Part shown: positions 24,530 to 35,899 of the stretch, piece by piece
How positions within the stretch are numbered: position 1 is the stretch's first letter
Layout: every line of letters begins with the position of its first letter
NCBI GenBank assembly: GCA_039654915.1
Contig: CM077595.1
Location: 83,617,501-83,681,500, forward strand
Origin: Aquilaria yunnanensis
Lineage: Eukaryota > Streptophyta > Magnoliopsida > Malvales > Thymelaeaceae
Direction: 5' to 3'
DNA: 64,000 bases
Notes under the pieces: model-generated
Databases searched by the model: none
Told to the model about the DNA's origin: nothing
The model's input: only the letters and a program-made list of their open reading frames with translations
Made by a program: the position numbers and the translations under genes

Positions 24530-26085
24530 AACCTTCATTCACCAGCAAGTGTATGGCATTGTTGTATACAAATGGTGAATACAGGTGTCGTCCCAAGAGA
24601 TAGGAAGGTTTCTACCTAAAGTCAAGTTCTAGCTACCCACTAACAAGGTTAAGTTAAAAAGGGATTAATGCTAAATTCTAATATAAGCTAAGTGAATTCC
24701 AAGTACCTGTAAATATCACAAATGGAAATCAAGTACCAAAAAGGGGACCTCAAACTAGTTAATTCAACTACAAAGGAAGTGACTAAATTGTGAAGATTAT
24801 CTCTCAAGGATTTAACTCTTTCACTTGTTACCTAAGTCAAGTGAAGTTTCAAGGGCACTATTCTCCTATGTGGTGTGAGGATTCAAACATCAAAACTCTC
24901 TTTCTCAAGACCAAGTTTTGCTCACCTTAGATTAACTATGGCATTTCTCAAACTAAAAAATTAATCTAAGATAGATTAAAACCTAACCTCATTTCATTCA
25001 CCTAATGGGTTCATGGATTACTTGTAATCAACAAGACTCATCATGCTCTACTCCTCATTTACACCTCCAAGCTTTCTTTCTTAAGAAAAGAATGAGATTG
25101 TGATTTGTGTAAAGTAGCCAATCAATACACAAACATTACGTATAAGAATAGGCAACACAAGAAAATCAATTCCCATGAAAAACCTTAAACAAACATTAGA
25201 TAACAAGAGTCAAAAGTTTCATCCTAGAGAGACATGTAAATCTACTCCATGTCCAAACTAACAACCAACATCATACTAAAGTTCAAATAAACCATAAAGA
25301 AATACTAGAGAGAAAAGGGAAGAAGGAACCAAAAGAAACCCTTAGACTTAAGTCTTCTTAACCTCTAAGCTTCTTCTTGGCACCTTCAAGTAAGCTTCTA
25401 CAAAATGTCTTGAATGGTGCTTCTCTTAAAGATGAAGAAGAGAAGAGAATGGTGTGTGTGTGTGTGTGTGTCTACTCTCCCCCCAAAACCCCTTATTGGA
25501 GAAGTAGTCCTAAAACTCTTAGCCTTATTCTTTTCCAACTCCCAAAAATCCTCCAATCATAAGGTTATTAGGTGAGACATGAGGGCCTTCAAATGTGTAG
25601 GAATGCCCAAGTGTCCAAAATGGTCTCTCCAAGAATGCCAAAACCCATTTGAAAAAGCAGATAAATATTTGGGAACATCACGATGCAACTACATGAAATT
25701 TTCATACTATAACATGACCCTAAAATCCTAAAGAAAAAACTAAAGGCTCCCCTTATACTGTAATATGAGTTTCATGCAATAGCATGAAAACTTTTTGTCC
25801 ATTTTTCACCTCATTTTGCCCGTTGATGTTATTGCATGACATTTCATGCTATAGCATCAACTTATCTTTAGCTTCAAGTCTTCCATTTCTATTCCAAGTG
25901 ACCTCCAACTTCCCTCCTTTGTGCAATTTAGCCCTAAATCCACTCAATTTGATCACTTAAGTCCCCAAATAACACAATGCACCCTATAAATGAATTGAAC
26001 ACAAAATGCAACTAAGATCTAGGAAATTTAACAATAAATTAGTATAAAAATGGGTGAAATATATAGGAACATTATATGATTATCA
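24530..26085. mobile_element. Unclassified 1.5-kb insertion inside the LINE
   Basis: LINE similarity stops near 24520 and resumes near 26090. The intervening DNA begins with a stretch including CACCAGCAAGTGTATGG and GGTGTCGTCCCAAGAGATAG and ends near ATTATATGATTATCACCC. I believe this resembles a repeat type common in plant genomes (a 'CACCGGCAAGTG...GTCGATCCCAC' start and a 'TTATGCTTATCA' end), but I could not assign it to a class. It holds a TG run at 25451-25470 and no coding region. Target duplication was not identified. Confidence 0.5.
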
Positions 26086-26420
26086 CCCATCCTCTGGCAG
26101 TTGGTTTAGATTCTTACTTGAAAAAAAATGGTTTTGGCAATCACAGAGGTTTGTTTATTTCGTGAGTACATTGTGGGTGATATGAACCATTAGGAATGGA
26201 GTTGTTTTTAATAATGTATCCAACCTAGACATCTCATGCACAATTTCTAGTAAAGATGATCTTTTGCAAATGATCCAACACACTAGGTAGTTAAATATAC
26301 AAAATGCAAATTATATTCAATGAAGCCCACTTCAGCTCGAGGTGCTGCGATTCTCAACCCATCCTAAGTTGGCAATCTTGTTAAGGGCGAGGTTGTTTAA
26401 GATTGATGACACTTCTAGAT

Positions 26421-26719
26421 ATAGAATAGAATAACTATAGTTGCTTGGGTTCTTTTAGATAATTAAGGGCTAATCGAACAGTCCTAAACTGCTGTTCTTG
26501 AAGCCCTTTCTTTTTTTCGCAGCTATAGAACTTTTAGCTATATATTTTGATGGCATCCGTGTATGCAAAGATAAATGGATTTTATTTTGTCACTATTTTA
26601 AAGTATTGTATGATATCCTTTTCATGGTATTTTCTTTTCAGAAAAGGTGTTCTTAGAGGTCTAGCAACTAATTTCCTTCTCTTTTCTTCTAATGCAAAAA
26701 AAATAAAAAAATGTACCCT
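26421..26719. other. Intergenic, no gene
   Basis: AT-rich spacer between the LINE tail and the MITE. Nothing recognised. Confidence 0.4.
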
Positions 26720-26728
26720 TTAGAATTA

Positions 26729-27184
26729 GTGAAAAGTTACAATTATCCCATGAGGTTTATCCTAACCTACAATTTGTCCCTTTTATTTTTCAAAACCTAC
26801 ACTTTGCCCCTAATTCTTTTATACTGTTCGATAACAACTTTTGAAACCATAATTTAAACTATACGATAGTCATCTTCCAGTAATGACAATGTCTCTAATA
26901 TTTTTTTATAGTTAATAGACATTGAAATTATCAGCTTTTTTCCTTCTGTAAATGTATTTTTCTTCATGTAAATATATATCAATATTTTTTAAAGGTCAAT
27001 TAGTTATGAAAAAAATATTAAAAATCTTGAAATTACTTAAACATAGTTATCAAATAGTTTAATTTAAGATTTTAAAAGTTGTTGTTAGATATTATAAAAA
27101 AGTATGAGGTAAAGCATAAATTTTTAAAAATAGAAAAATAAAATGTATGTTAGATCAAACCACAGAGATTTTTATAATTTACCA
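26729..27184. mobile_element. MULE-type MITE with perfect 9-bp duplication
   Basis: Inverted ends of about 90 bp: the left reads CAATTATCCCATGAGGTTTA and CTACACTTTGCCCC, the right in reverse complement AAAATCTCTGTGGTTTGAT and TATGCTTTACCTC. The element is flanked by an exact 9-bp direct repeat TTAGAATTA (26720-26728 and 27185-27193), the target-site size of Mutator-like elements. The interior is AT-rich and non-coding. It sits about 550 bp upstream of the GATA gene's ATG. Confidence 0.75.
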
Positions 27185-27193
27185 TTAGAATTA

Positions 27194-27731
27194 AAGAGGG
27201 GAGGGTGAGGGGACTCGGGGAGGGGCAGCAGTTAGGCCGGAAGAGCCCATTGTATGGACGGATTATGGAACAGTAGGTCCATGTGGGCGCATTTGTGCAG
27301 CAACTCTTGTCGCTCACGGCACCCCGCCGGTAGAGTCGTAGAGACCAGTAAAAGTTTTACTACCACTATTTCACTTTTACCCCCCTTCCTCTCCAAAATG
27401 GGTCAAAAACATCCCCCACGCTGCTCCAAGTACATATTTATAATTTATCTCATCACCTCCTGAGTCCTGACTCACCAAGCGATGGAGAGAAAGATTAATA
27501 AATTCCTCCCCTTCCCTATACTATTCTATTCTCTCCCTCTGCATGCTCACAGCTCACTCTCCGCACGTTCCTCTGGCCCCCCTTTCTCTCTACCCACCGT
27601 CTCTCTCACTATATCTCTCCCTTCTCTTCACTCTCTCCTCCCTCTGATCTCTCTCCCCTACTATGTATTTACTGATCAACAGTCTTCTTGAAGCTTAACA
27701 CGCAGCAACTCAGACTGCTCAGTTTTCGGTT
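27194..27731 (+). promoter_or_regulatory. GATA4-like promoter and 5' leader
   Basis: GC-richer than the flanking intergenic DNA. A TATA-like TATTTATAATT lies near 27434, followed by a strongly C/T-rich stretch (about 27500-27660) leading to the ATG at 27732, as is common in plant 5' leaders. The transcription start is not determined. Confidence 0.4.
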
Positions 27732-28697
27732 ATGGATTTCTATGGGGTCTCAGCCGCTTCCGAACTCTTTCGCATCGACGACCTCCTCGACTTCTCCAAT
27801 GAAGACCTCTTCTCCTCTGGCTCTGGCTCAACCACTACCTGTGCCGCCGCCGTCTCCGCGGACCAATTCCCTCCCTCCCAGACCCCTTTCCCCAATGGGC
27901 CTTCCGCCTCCACCTTCGCTAATTCCTCCTCCACCGACTTCGCCCATGACCTCTGCTTTCCCGTAAACACATTTCTCGTCACTATTGCTTTTCGTTTCTT
28001 TTTTCTTTTTTTCTTTTTACGGATTCCCGTCCCTTTTGAGTGTGAAGTGTTCCTCTGATTTTCCATTTTTTTTTTTGTTTAATTTTCTTCTTCTTGATGT
28101 CTTTTTTTTTTTTTTTGGGTGTTCGTGTTACAGATTGATGACGCCGCGGAGCTTGAATGGTTATCACAATTCGTCGACGATTCCTTCTCCAACATTCCGT
28201 CGAACTCGCTGGTCGGGACTCTGTCGCGGGACGACCAGCGATTTGCCAGCAGAGCTCGTGGGAAGCGGTCGAAGGCCGTAACGGCGAGCAACGCGACATC
28301 GTGGACCTCGAGGATGGGGGAGCAAGATGCTCCGTTGGGCGGAGGCAGATCCAAGGTGAAGAGAGAAAACCAAGGGGTCCCGGCGGAGGAAGGGGTGAGG
28401 AGATGCACGCACTGCGCGTCGGAGAAGACGCCGCAGTGGAGGACGGGGCCGATGGGTCCGAAGACGCTGTGCAACGCGTGCGGGGTCCGGTACAAGTCAG
28501 GTCGACTGGTGCCGGAGTACAGGCCGGCGGCGAGCCCAACGTTCGTGCTGACGCAGCACTCGAACTCGCACCGGAAGGTAATGGAGCTCCGGCGGCAGAA
28601 GGAGTTAATGAGAGAGCAGCAGCAACAACTGCGGCAACAGCAGCAGCAGCAGCAGCAGCAAGTCTATCGTCACCGTCACGACTTTGAAGTGTGCTGA
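27732..28697 (+). CDS. GATA4: GATA zinc-finger transcription factor 4/2-like
   Basis: Nuclear DNA-binding factor of plant GATA subfamily A. The Arabidopsis relatives GATA2 and GATA4 act in light- and brassinosteroid-linked seedling growth. Two exons, 27732-27962 and 28134-28697, joined in phase 0 to 264 residues. The N-terminus [20 protein letters not shown] and the block [18 protein letters not shown] spanning the exon start are hallmarks of the GATA2/GATA4 branch. A basic region (about 117-155) precedes the single finger: Cys 168, 171, 190 and 193 in the C-X2-C-X18-C-X2-C spacing, with [19 protein letters not shown]. It is followed by [20 protein letters not shown] and [13 protein letters not shown]. 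The C-terminus carries a poly-Gln run encoded by a CAG repeat. Whether this is the GATA2 or GATA4 orthologue cannot be decided here. Confidence 0.95.
28617..28661 (+). repeat. CAG/CAA repeat encoding poly-Gln in GATA gene
   Basis: An in-frame CAG-rich tract near the 3' end of the coding region gives two Gln runs ([17 protein letters not shown]) just before the C-terminus. The nine-codon run is mostly pure CAG and so is prone to length change. Confidence 0.85.
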
Positions 28698-29204
28698 CGT
28701 GTCGGGGTGGTAAATGTCAGCGACTGTAATTTTTGGGGTGGGGTATTGAAATTGAGCCAATGAATGGGGATGGGATGGGCACTTTTCCTTCGGCCTAAAA
28801 CCGTCGAGTCGGCTACGAACTTTAATTTATTGTTCATCCCTCTATCTGTCTGGGTTATTAGGAGTTAAATTCTATCCAAAAATAAATCTGTATTCTTTCT
28901 CTAGAGCTAGAGTTAAAGGTAATATACTAAGGGAAATAAAGATAAATAAAATGGGTGCATCTTTCAAAAAAAAAAAAAAAATAGGTGCGAGTGTGAGTGT
29001 GAGTGTGGAATTATAACGCTCATTGAAAGGTGGAGGTGGAGGAAGCGTAATGTTGGTGTGCGGGGGGAAAAGAGGCTCCACGTGACGGAGTGCACCGCAC
29101 ATGAGATGAGATGAGACGGAGACGCCGAATATTCTCTCCTCCCCCCTTGCATTACATTTCACATGACATGAGTGCGGGATGGAAATTCAAAATAAGATTC
29201 TTAA
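28698..29204 (+). other. GATA4-like 3' region
   Basis: Likely 3' UTR for the first 200-250 bases (TAATTTATTG near 28820). A poly-A run at 28967-28981 and a GAGTGT repeat at 28989-29006 follow. No further gene is recognised. Confidence 0.4.
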
Positions 29205-29430
29205 GCCAATTTATTTTAATTTAAGTTAATTTAATATAAAATGGCTTATTTTTATTTTTATGTATTTTTAATCTAAAATTGATTTCATTTTAAAATTAGT
29301 ATTATATAGGTATAATAATCTATTCAAAATAAACTTTTTATAATGTCATTAAATTTTTATGTATTTTATTTTTTAATGCCTAAAAAATTCATAAAAAATT
29401 AATAGTATTATAAAAATTTTACAATTAATG
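29205..29430. repeat. Foldback AT-rich repeat, related to 44.7-45.2 kb
   Basis: Shares phrases with the stretch at 44690-45200: GGTATAATAATCTATTCAAAATA versus GGTGTAATAATCTATTGAAAATA (in part), and ATTAAATTTTTATG on one arm versus AATTCATAAAAAATTAA on the other. The arms are inverted around a centre near TTTTTAATGCCTAAAAAATT, so the unit can fold on itself. Confidence 0.5.
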
Positions 29431-31184
29431 GATTATCTCACTGGTTGAGCTACTTCTGTAGGAATTGGGGCAAATTTTGATAAAACTGTTCTTTTTAAAA
29501 ATTTAATTTTAATTTTATAAGTCTTAAAGTTTATAGTTGTATGCTATAGTAGAAGAATTAATTATTGTCCCATTGACTATTTTTTTTCTTTTCTTTTTTT
29601 CTTTTTAGATAGAATCAGTAGTATAAGGCATATAGTTCAATGAGTTACACATATAATAGGGGAATGTCAACTTGTTTAGCACCGAGAGACAACCGAATTT
29701 AGTATCAAGCATTATGGGAATATTGGAGGGTGACGGGACGACCATTTTTTTCTGACTATGGGTCAGTTCGTTTAGGAGAAATGCAAGCCCGTTTTCATTC
29801 TCCACCAGATGATCACGTGGCATGAGTATTGCCTTACTCCTACACTAACCATCCTTACAAACCTTTCCTTCTAATTTCATCATTATTACAATTTGCCCAC
29901 GCCTCAGCAAAACAGACGAACATTCGAATATCCCCATGAGCTTCATGGTCGGAATTGGTCCCAATGCAACTGTAGTGGAGCTTCGAATCTCTACCATCTC
30001 TTTCCTTACATTCTCTCTTGCGCCTCATAGAAATTGAGAAGAAAAATGCGTTTGTCAATGGCAAGGTTGAAGTAGAGGTCGACGACATTGGGGCAGGTGT
30101 TGTAGCAAGGAGAGGAGCAGAGCTTGGGAAGCGAATTGAAAATTGAGGAGGGAGTTAAAGGATATGCTGGTGGTCGAGATTGCAAGCGGTGATGCATGGG
30201 TCTATCTCCAGACTCTCCACCTAGTTGGTGATCTTGTCAGCCTGCACTTTCCCCATTCAACATTCACTGACCCCGGCCCATCCTGTTGCCTCCTTCTGTC
30301 GCCAAGCATCCGCCGAGCAGATCCGTCCCTTCCCTCCGGTCGAAGCTCCTCCTTGCACTAATTTGTCAGTAATCAAACTGTACACCCCAACTCATCGCTT
30401 CCACCAAATTCACTTGGAATTCAGAATCGGGCAAAGGGGTTAGCTGGGTCGAAGTTGAAGGTTAATGCAGACCATGTGAATCGAAAGTCGAAGGTCAACT
30501 TCGACCATGTAGATGACTCAAAGCTTGAAGTCAAGGTTCGACGCCGAAATTTGGCTTCACCGGAGCTTGATCTACTATCACCGAAACAAGTCTGAGTGGA
30601 GAAAGACGTCACCGGTCATATGGATGATGGGCAGGGAAGCCACATACGGTTGGAGCTTCAGCCGATCCGAAGTTAGAGAAGAAGAGAATAAGACAATTTG
30701 TAAGAGAAGAGCTTGTGGCAAATGACGTAAATATCGGTTAGAAAGAAGCCCACTTTTGTTCAACAACCATTAAGGTCAAAATTGACAAGCACATTTGACA
30801 GGAGAAAACATGTTTTTTTAATGTGATCTCACAAAGCAAACTGGGCCTAACCCCTCCCAACTCACTTTCACACTCGAATTTTTACCACAAAGCGCTCACT
30901 TGAACACTACTCTTCTTTTCACTGATAGTGCAAAATTTTGTGTTAGTAAAAAAGAATAATGGATCAGCCAATTCTAGTGTGGAAAAATGGTGGATCACCC
31001 AATGGCCTGCTCCGGCCCATCCATAATTTTGCATGACTTAACACAAGAGTGGCAAAACCTGGCCCTTGATCACTAGAATGGCCCCAAAAATACCCTATCA
31101 AACGTCATAGTGCAATATGTTTTAACTTTGATCATTTTAATGATCAAATGAAAAAGTTCACTTATTGATGAATGACCCAAAGCT
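29431..31184. other. Intergenic with a GC-richer patch, no gene recognised
   Basis: From about 29850 to 30720 the base composition rises well above the surroundings and short frames open on both strands, but none has a motif I know and they do not join through plausible introns. A captured or decayed gene is possible. The remainder is AT-rich. Confidence 0.4.
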
Positions 31185-31505
31185 TTATAAATACTTACAA
31201 ATATTACGATAAAAGAAAAGAAAAAGGTCATGCCAAAGCAGAATCATACTATGTATCCGACCTAATTTCCTCCTAGGGTGATCCAGTTCCAGTGGGTTTG
31301 ACCCAGATTTTGGAACAACTATAGAGTTATGTCGGACGTAGGTACTCTTTTCTTCGAGGGGCATGGACAACGCAGAGCAAGGGGACCACTTGCGAGGCTT
31401 AGGCCTCACTCCTGAGCGCATGTACTCTAGAGCAGCCGTGGGTGGCCTGGACAAGAGTGCCAGTGTGCCACAAGTTTTGCTAGCAAAACCGCACCATAAA
31501 AGCAT
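31185..31505 (-). CDS. Unrecognised 106-aa minus-strand reading frame
   Basis: The frame from the ATG at 31505 encodes about 85 residues of non-repetitive, protein-like sequence (parts: SRPPTAALEYMRSGVRPKP and MPLEEKSTYVRHNSIVVPKS) before an AT-rich tail (FLFFYRNICKYL) and the stop at 31185. The DNA of the first 85 codons is clearly GC-richer than its surroundings, which fits a real or recently real coding exon. No family was recognised, and no signal peptide or membrane segment is evident. It could be a small gene, an upstream-ORF-like conserved peptide, or one exon of a larger gene whose other parts I did not find. Confidence 0.33.
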   Translation of the reverse strand: MLLWCGFASKTCGTLALLSRPPTAALEYMRSGVRPKPRKWSPCSALSMPLEEKSTYVRHNSIVVPKSGSNPLELDHPRRKLGRIHSMILLWHDLFLFFYRNICKYL

Positions 31506-32049
31506 TCCTCCAACCGGTTCAAACTTACTAGGTTTTCATTCCTTTGCGGTTAACGGATGTATTTAGCTTGGATGAGGTGAGATGTACAATAAATTAGGTC
31601 ATAAAATATCCCTTTGTAACCAAGAACAGCCACTGAGGTACCAAAGACATTATTTTGTTTCTCAGTAGTAGAAACTGAAAGCAAACTAAAACGTTCTAGG
31701 AAATAATAAAGCAACTACACGAAATTAATTGAATTCATATTCTAAAATCCCAGGCATACGAAGAACATGCGGAAGGCACCAACATAATTTTCACGTCAAC
31801 TCCAGCAGATCAAAATCTTCCTTCTTGTGCAAGTCATTTGTATTCGCACCCATCAAATGCATTTCGTATTGGTAAGTTACTCTGACTTGTGACAAAAATA
31901 TCAATGTGGTTATGCCTTGAGTCTTCCACTAGATTCAAAAATCAAAATTGTATGCTAAATAAGGGCATCTTATGACCGTAAAATGGAATATTACGAGCCT
32001 CCCGAGTAAAACATGCACCACAGCATGCAGGTATATATGCACCAAACTC
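31506..32049. other. Spacer and RHIP1-like 3' region
   Basis: The AT-rich part nearest 32049 should include the 3' UTR of the minus-strand RHIP1-like gene. No other feature was recognised. Confidence 0.4.
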
Positions 32050-34820
32050 TCAAACCGAAATTCCGTAGTTACTAATTTTTGAAACCTGTTTGGTCAAGGC
32101 ATTCCGCTCTTGCTTTGCCTCAGAACCAACGTTGGAAACCTGCCAAGTTAATGAATACCAAATCCTAAATAAGCAAATCACTTTCGAACAATAAAACAAA
32201 GTAATTCTGCTACATGGTTTTTCTTATGAAAAAAACATGAACTATTCTAAAATTTGAAATGCTGCTGGGACTGAGCTTACTTGTTTTCTAAACTGAGATG
32301 CTTCTCTTCGTGGAAGTTCTCCAAGGACGTCTTTCAAGCCTGATGCAGTAAAGAAGATAGTGAGTTTTCTTACCAATATAATTGTAAATAAAAACATACA
32401 CAAAATTCTGGCTGCTCAAGATTAGGACCCTAGTGGTATTTCATACCTACTGCTTGTCTTTCAATTTTATAAGCTGAGTGAACCACCGTTTGAATTTGCT
32501 TCCCTGCTTGCCTGCAGCCAAAATGCAAAACAGATCCCATCAGGGAAATTTGTAACAGGAAGTACCAATAAACCTCACGATCAGTTCTCAATCTGAAATC
32601 ACATACTTGAGTTTAGTCCTTCCTCGAATCAGTTCTTCTTCTGCTACTGCTGCAATCCTCTAGGGACACAGTCATTATATAAGCTTGTGCTTTTCTAATA
32701 GTAGTCAGCACAGTATAATTCCGCATAACAGACAACTTCCTAAGGCCTAACAACCCTATTTTCTACTTCAGAGATGAGATCAGACAAAATGCATGCTATT
32801 TACTCATAACTTATGACCATTCATTCAACATAGAAAGTAATACCTCCACTTTGTTGTTTTCAGCCTTTAGGCTATCCAGTGACTGTCTCAGCTGTTTCAC
32901 TCTCATATCAGCTCTGGCAAGCATGGCCTGCAGCCATAACAGTTGACATCCTTCTAATGTCAGTAGACATCTATGTTCAATGTTCTTTGGTAAGGTTTAG
33001 ATCTCTAGCAAGATTCATCCACGCTGATTGAAATGTATGAGAAGGAAGATCAGGAAGAAAGACAACACTGCAGTTGAACTATGGAAATAAAATTTACAGA
33101 TTGTAGATTAGCATAACATCCTATTCCAGAAGATTCATCCAAGCCAATCGAATTGTGTGCGGATGAAGATCAGGAAGAAAGACTGCATTGCAGTTGAACT
33201 ATGGCTAATAAAACTTTCTGAATGTTGAATATGATAGCAAGATATCAGATCTGCTTGATGTTTCTGAACTTCTAGTAAAGTGCAACTACAGAGAAACATG
33301 ATATCCCAGCAGTGTGTCTCTTTATTTCAGATGGCATTTTTCAGGATTGATTCCATTATCTATACCGAACGAAATTCATTAGCAATCATCCATTCTAGCA
33401 TGCAACCAGTATCGTGCTGAACACAATGCAAAATGTCAACGACTGGTAACTCAAAGAGCACATTTAAATGATTAAATCTCACATTGTTGAAGTTAAAACC
33501 TACCCTTGAGTATATTATGGTAGCATAACAGCACAAAAACTTTTCTTCATTAAATTCACATTTCAAAATACATGGAGCAGAATCTGCTCATCAGGCTGGA
33601 CATGATGGTTAAAATCTGAAAAAGCTTAACATCTAGCCAAGCTACACCCACAGTGATACACAGATTTTGTGCGAAAAACATAATCCATGTTCAGAATAGC
33701 AGGTATCAGATTAACATGATGGAATATCTAGGGCACTGGTATTCTTGTGTCATCTCTTCTTGGATGCAATTTGAATGATTAAAAGCATACAAGAAACAAG
33801 TCAGATCAATATAACCATCACTTAGTTGGATACCACAACACAAAAGTAGCATCTATAAAGGACAGACAATAAAAGGGAATGTTTCTTTAGTTCACCTCTT
33901 CGCTTGAAAATATTCGCATGGTGCTGTAATATAAGAAACTCCTCGTCTCTGCAAAGTGCAGAAAATAAGGAAGAAAATATAGTCCTGAACATCTACGAAA
34001 ATAAAAATCCTAACTAAAAGTCGAGAACCATGGACTACAGGATGTATCATATCATAGAAGTATCAGCATTACATCAAACATAACACTAAGGCCTTGGTGG
34101 GGAGGGGGGGACAATGGAAACACAAGTCATGAATCTAAAAGGAAAAGGAACTAGAAAATGTATTAACCAATGTGCTCTCTATATAGCTAATCAATAATCA
34201 TATATTCAGGACAATACTTTTCAATCCAAGAAGTCCAACACCAGCTGCAGCGCTGCATGTAATAATTGGTTGCGAATAGGCTATATTTATACCCTCTGCA
34301 TTAACAAAGTTTAAATTCCAAGTGAGGAAGACTTGAAGTAGCACATTAGAACACTAACGGAAACTTTTGCGACCTAAAATTCGAAGCAAATGAACCTTTA
34401 ATCTTGCCGAAAAAGATGCCCTCATAAACCTCAAACTGAGACTTCGCATCTCGAGCAGATTCCTAAAAGAGAAACCCGTAAGAGTTCAAATAAAAAATTC
34501 AAAAATTCTTCCAAGTGCCCCTAGTTAGCCGAAAGGAATTCGTAAAATGCGCAGCAGGGATGAGCATTTAAGATACGTACGATTGTTTTACGGATGGCAT
34601 CAGACGAAGCGTCGGCAATTCGAGAGATTTGAGACCTGCTAGCTTCGATTGTAGAGTCCACAGTCTCTTGAGCGATCTTCTTGTACAGCAGAGCTTGTTG
34701 AACAGCGTAATCTATCCATGGGGTTGCCTGTTCCAAGGCTCTCGATTCGCTTAATCCAGGGATATTAACTTGCGGTGCCAGAATTGGCTTCGGTGCTTCT
34801 GATTCTGCCGATTCCGCCAT
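32050..34820 (-). CDS. RHIP1: RGS1-HXK1-interacting protein 1 (RHIP1)-like
   Basis: Plant protein related to Arabidopsis RHIP1 (At4g26410), named for binding the G-protein regulator RGS1 and hexokinase 1 in glucose signalling. The biochemical activity is not known. Nine exons on the minus strand: 34820-34581, 34462-34396, 34295-34218, 33948-33896, 32927-32844, 32659-32607, 32511-32447, 32339-32281, 32139-32050. All introns are GT-AG and phases join to 262 residues. Landmarks: ALEQATPWIDYAVQQALLYK near the start, a short hydrophobic stretch IITCSAAAGVGLLGL (possible membrane contact), RSFLYYSTMRIFSSEEA, a coiled-coil-like basic region RADMRVKQLRQSLDSLKAE, GRTKLKQAGKQIQTVVHSAY and the conserved end NALTKQVSKISNYGISV. 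An in-frame upstream ATG at 34910 would add 30 residues. I prefer 34820 because CAAATGGCG is the better plant start context. A MULE ends at 34954, just upstream. Confidence 0.85.
33005..33225. repeat. Imperfect tandem duplication in RHIP1-like intron 4
   Basis: Two copies about 118 bp apart share AAGATTCATCCA, GAAGATCAGGAAGAAAGAC and TGCAGTTGAACTATGG, with differences between them. They lie in the largest intron (32928-33895). No function is apparent. Confidence 0.7.
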
Positions 34821-35899
34821 TTGAGGTAGCTTCTTTTCCGTCTCCGATGGTTTTGTAGGCGACTTACCCGTACTGATTGGAAACCCGTTCGCGACCCAAT
34901 TTTGGTACATGAGATGAGACGTTTCTTTTTCTCTTTTTTTTACTTATCATGTTGGGGAAGATTAAGAAAAAAAGTCTTATAAATTTCTAACTTTTCTTAT
35001 TAGTCTTAACTACATGAGTTTTTTTGTGAGCCCTGTATACTTGGAAACGATGTCAATGTTAGTCTTATATTGGATGCGACTAATAGAAAATTCTATGTGG
35101 CACTTAACGGCATTAACTCTTACCTAGTTGATAAAAGTGGAGTAATTCTTTTGCTCACTTGGCACATATAAATGAACTTAATTGTAAAAATGAAAATTCA
35201 CAAAAAAAGATTTACAAACACAAAATTATGAATACTTGAGACCCAATTAAGACAAATTCTTTCTCTATCTCTCCAGGAACCCATCCTTTCTTTATCTTTT
35301 TATACTAGAAACATATTATCCTATATTCTAAAATAGGTCAAGATTCTACTGTTTATCAACAATGATTACGGTAGATGAATAATTCTGAGTTTTTTTTTTT
35401 TTTTTGGCTTTTTAGGATGTTATTTGCTCTTTTTTGTAGTTCGATCATCTTTTCCCAAGGTGCTTACCTTTGTGAGGGCCTATGTTGCAATTTTCTCAGT
35501 TTTAATCTATCATACTTTTGTTTCAGTCAAAACACAGTTTCAGTCCCCAACTTTCTAATTTTACCATTTTGGGCTCTAAGTTACGTCTGTGTTATATTTT
35601 GGTCCCCAAATTTTATAATTATTTAACTAAATCTTTTATTTGCTCTCTTGGGCCCCAAGTTTTTTTGTTTTTGTTTTTTATATACTATCTTCTGAAGTAA
35701 GACATTGATAACAATAATTTGTTTATTTTTTAGTTAAACCATTTTGTATCTTCATTAAATCAATTGTTAAATCCTTAATACATAAAGTGTTTCCATTTTT
35801 TTGTCTTAATCCTAACTATTTTTATTGATTTTCTTTATTGTTGTTTTCTAAAATAAAACTTTAGAGCCAATTCGTTTTGATTTAAATCAGATTAATGAG

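Larger units (their letters stand above)
21600..26420 (+). mobile_element. Degraded L1-type LINE, interrupted
   Basis: Non-LTR retrotransposon landmarks occur in order on the plus strand. Endonuclease remnants come first: FIETKM near 21650, SLSGGLWVA-like near 21740 and GDFN near 21960. Reverse transcriptase motifs follow at 22570-23290 and a C-terminal zinc knuckle at 24290-24440. After a 1.5-kb insertion, the C-terminal tail resumes at about 26090 (RFVYFVSTLWVI, then TIRNGVVFNN). Dozens of stops and frame shifts make it dead. Ends and target duplication are not resolved. Confidence 0.75.

Noticed and set aside
27982..28539. 185-aa and other long antisense frames opposite the GATA gene
   Set aside because: GC-rich coding DNA leaves open frames on the other strand. 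The plus-strand product has the full GATA finger and known N-terminal blocks.
28157..28687. 176-aa plus-strand frame overlapping GATA exon 2
   Set aside because: Out-of-frame shadow of the GATA exon, with Ala/Thr runs arising from the CAG repeat.
29428..29465. tRNA-like phrase (CTCACTGGTTGAGCTACTTC)
   Set aside because: No cloverleaf, no matching T-arm GGTTCRANNCC downstream and no acceptor stem. A chance or repeat-derived phrase.
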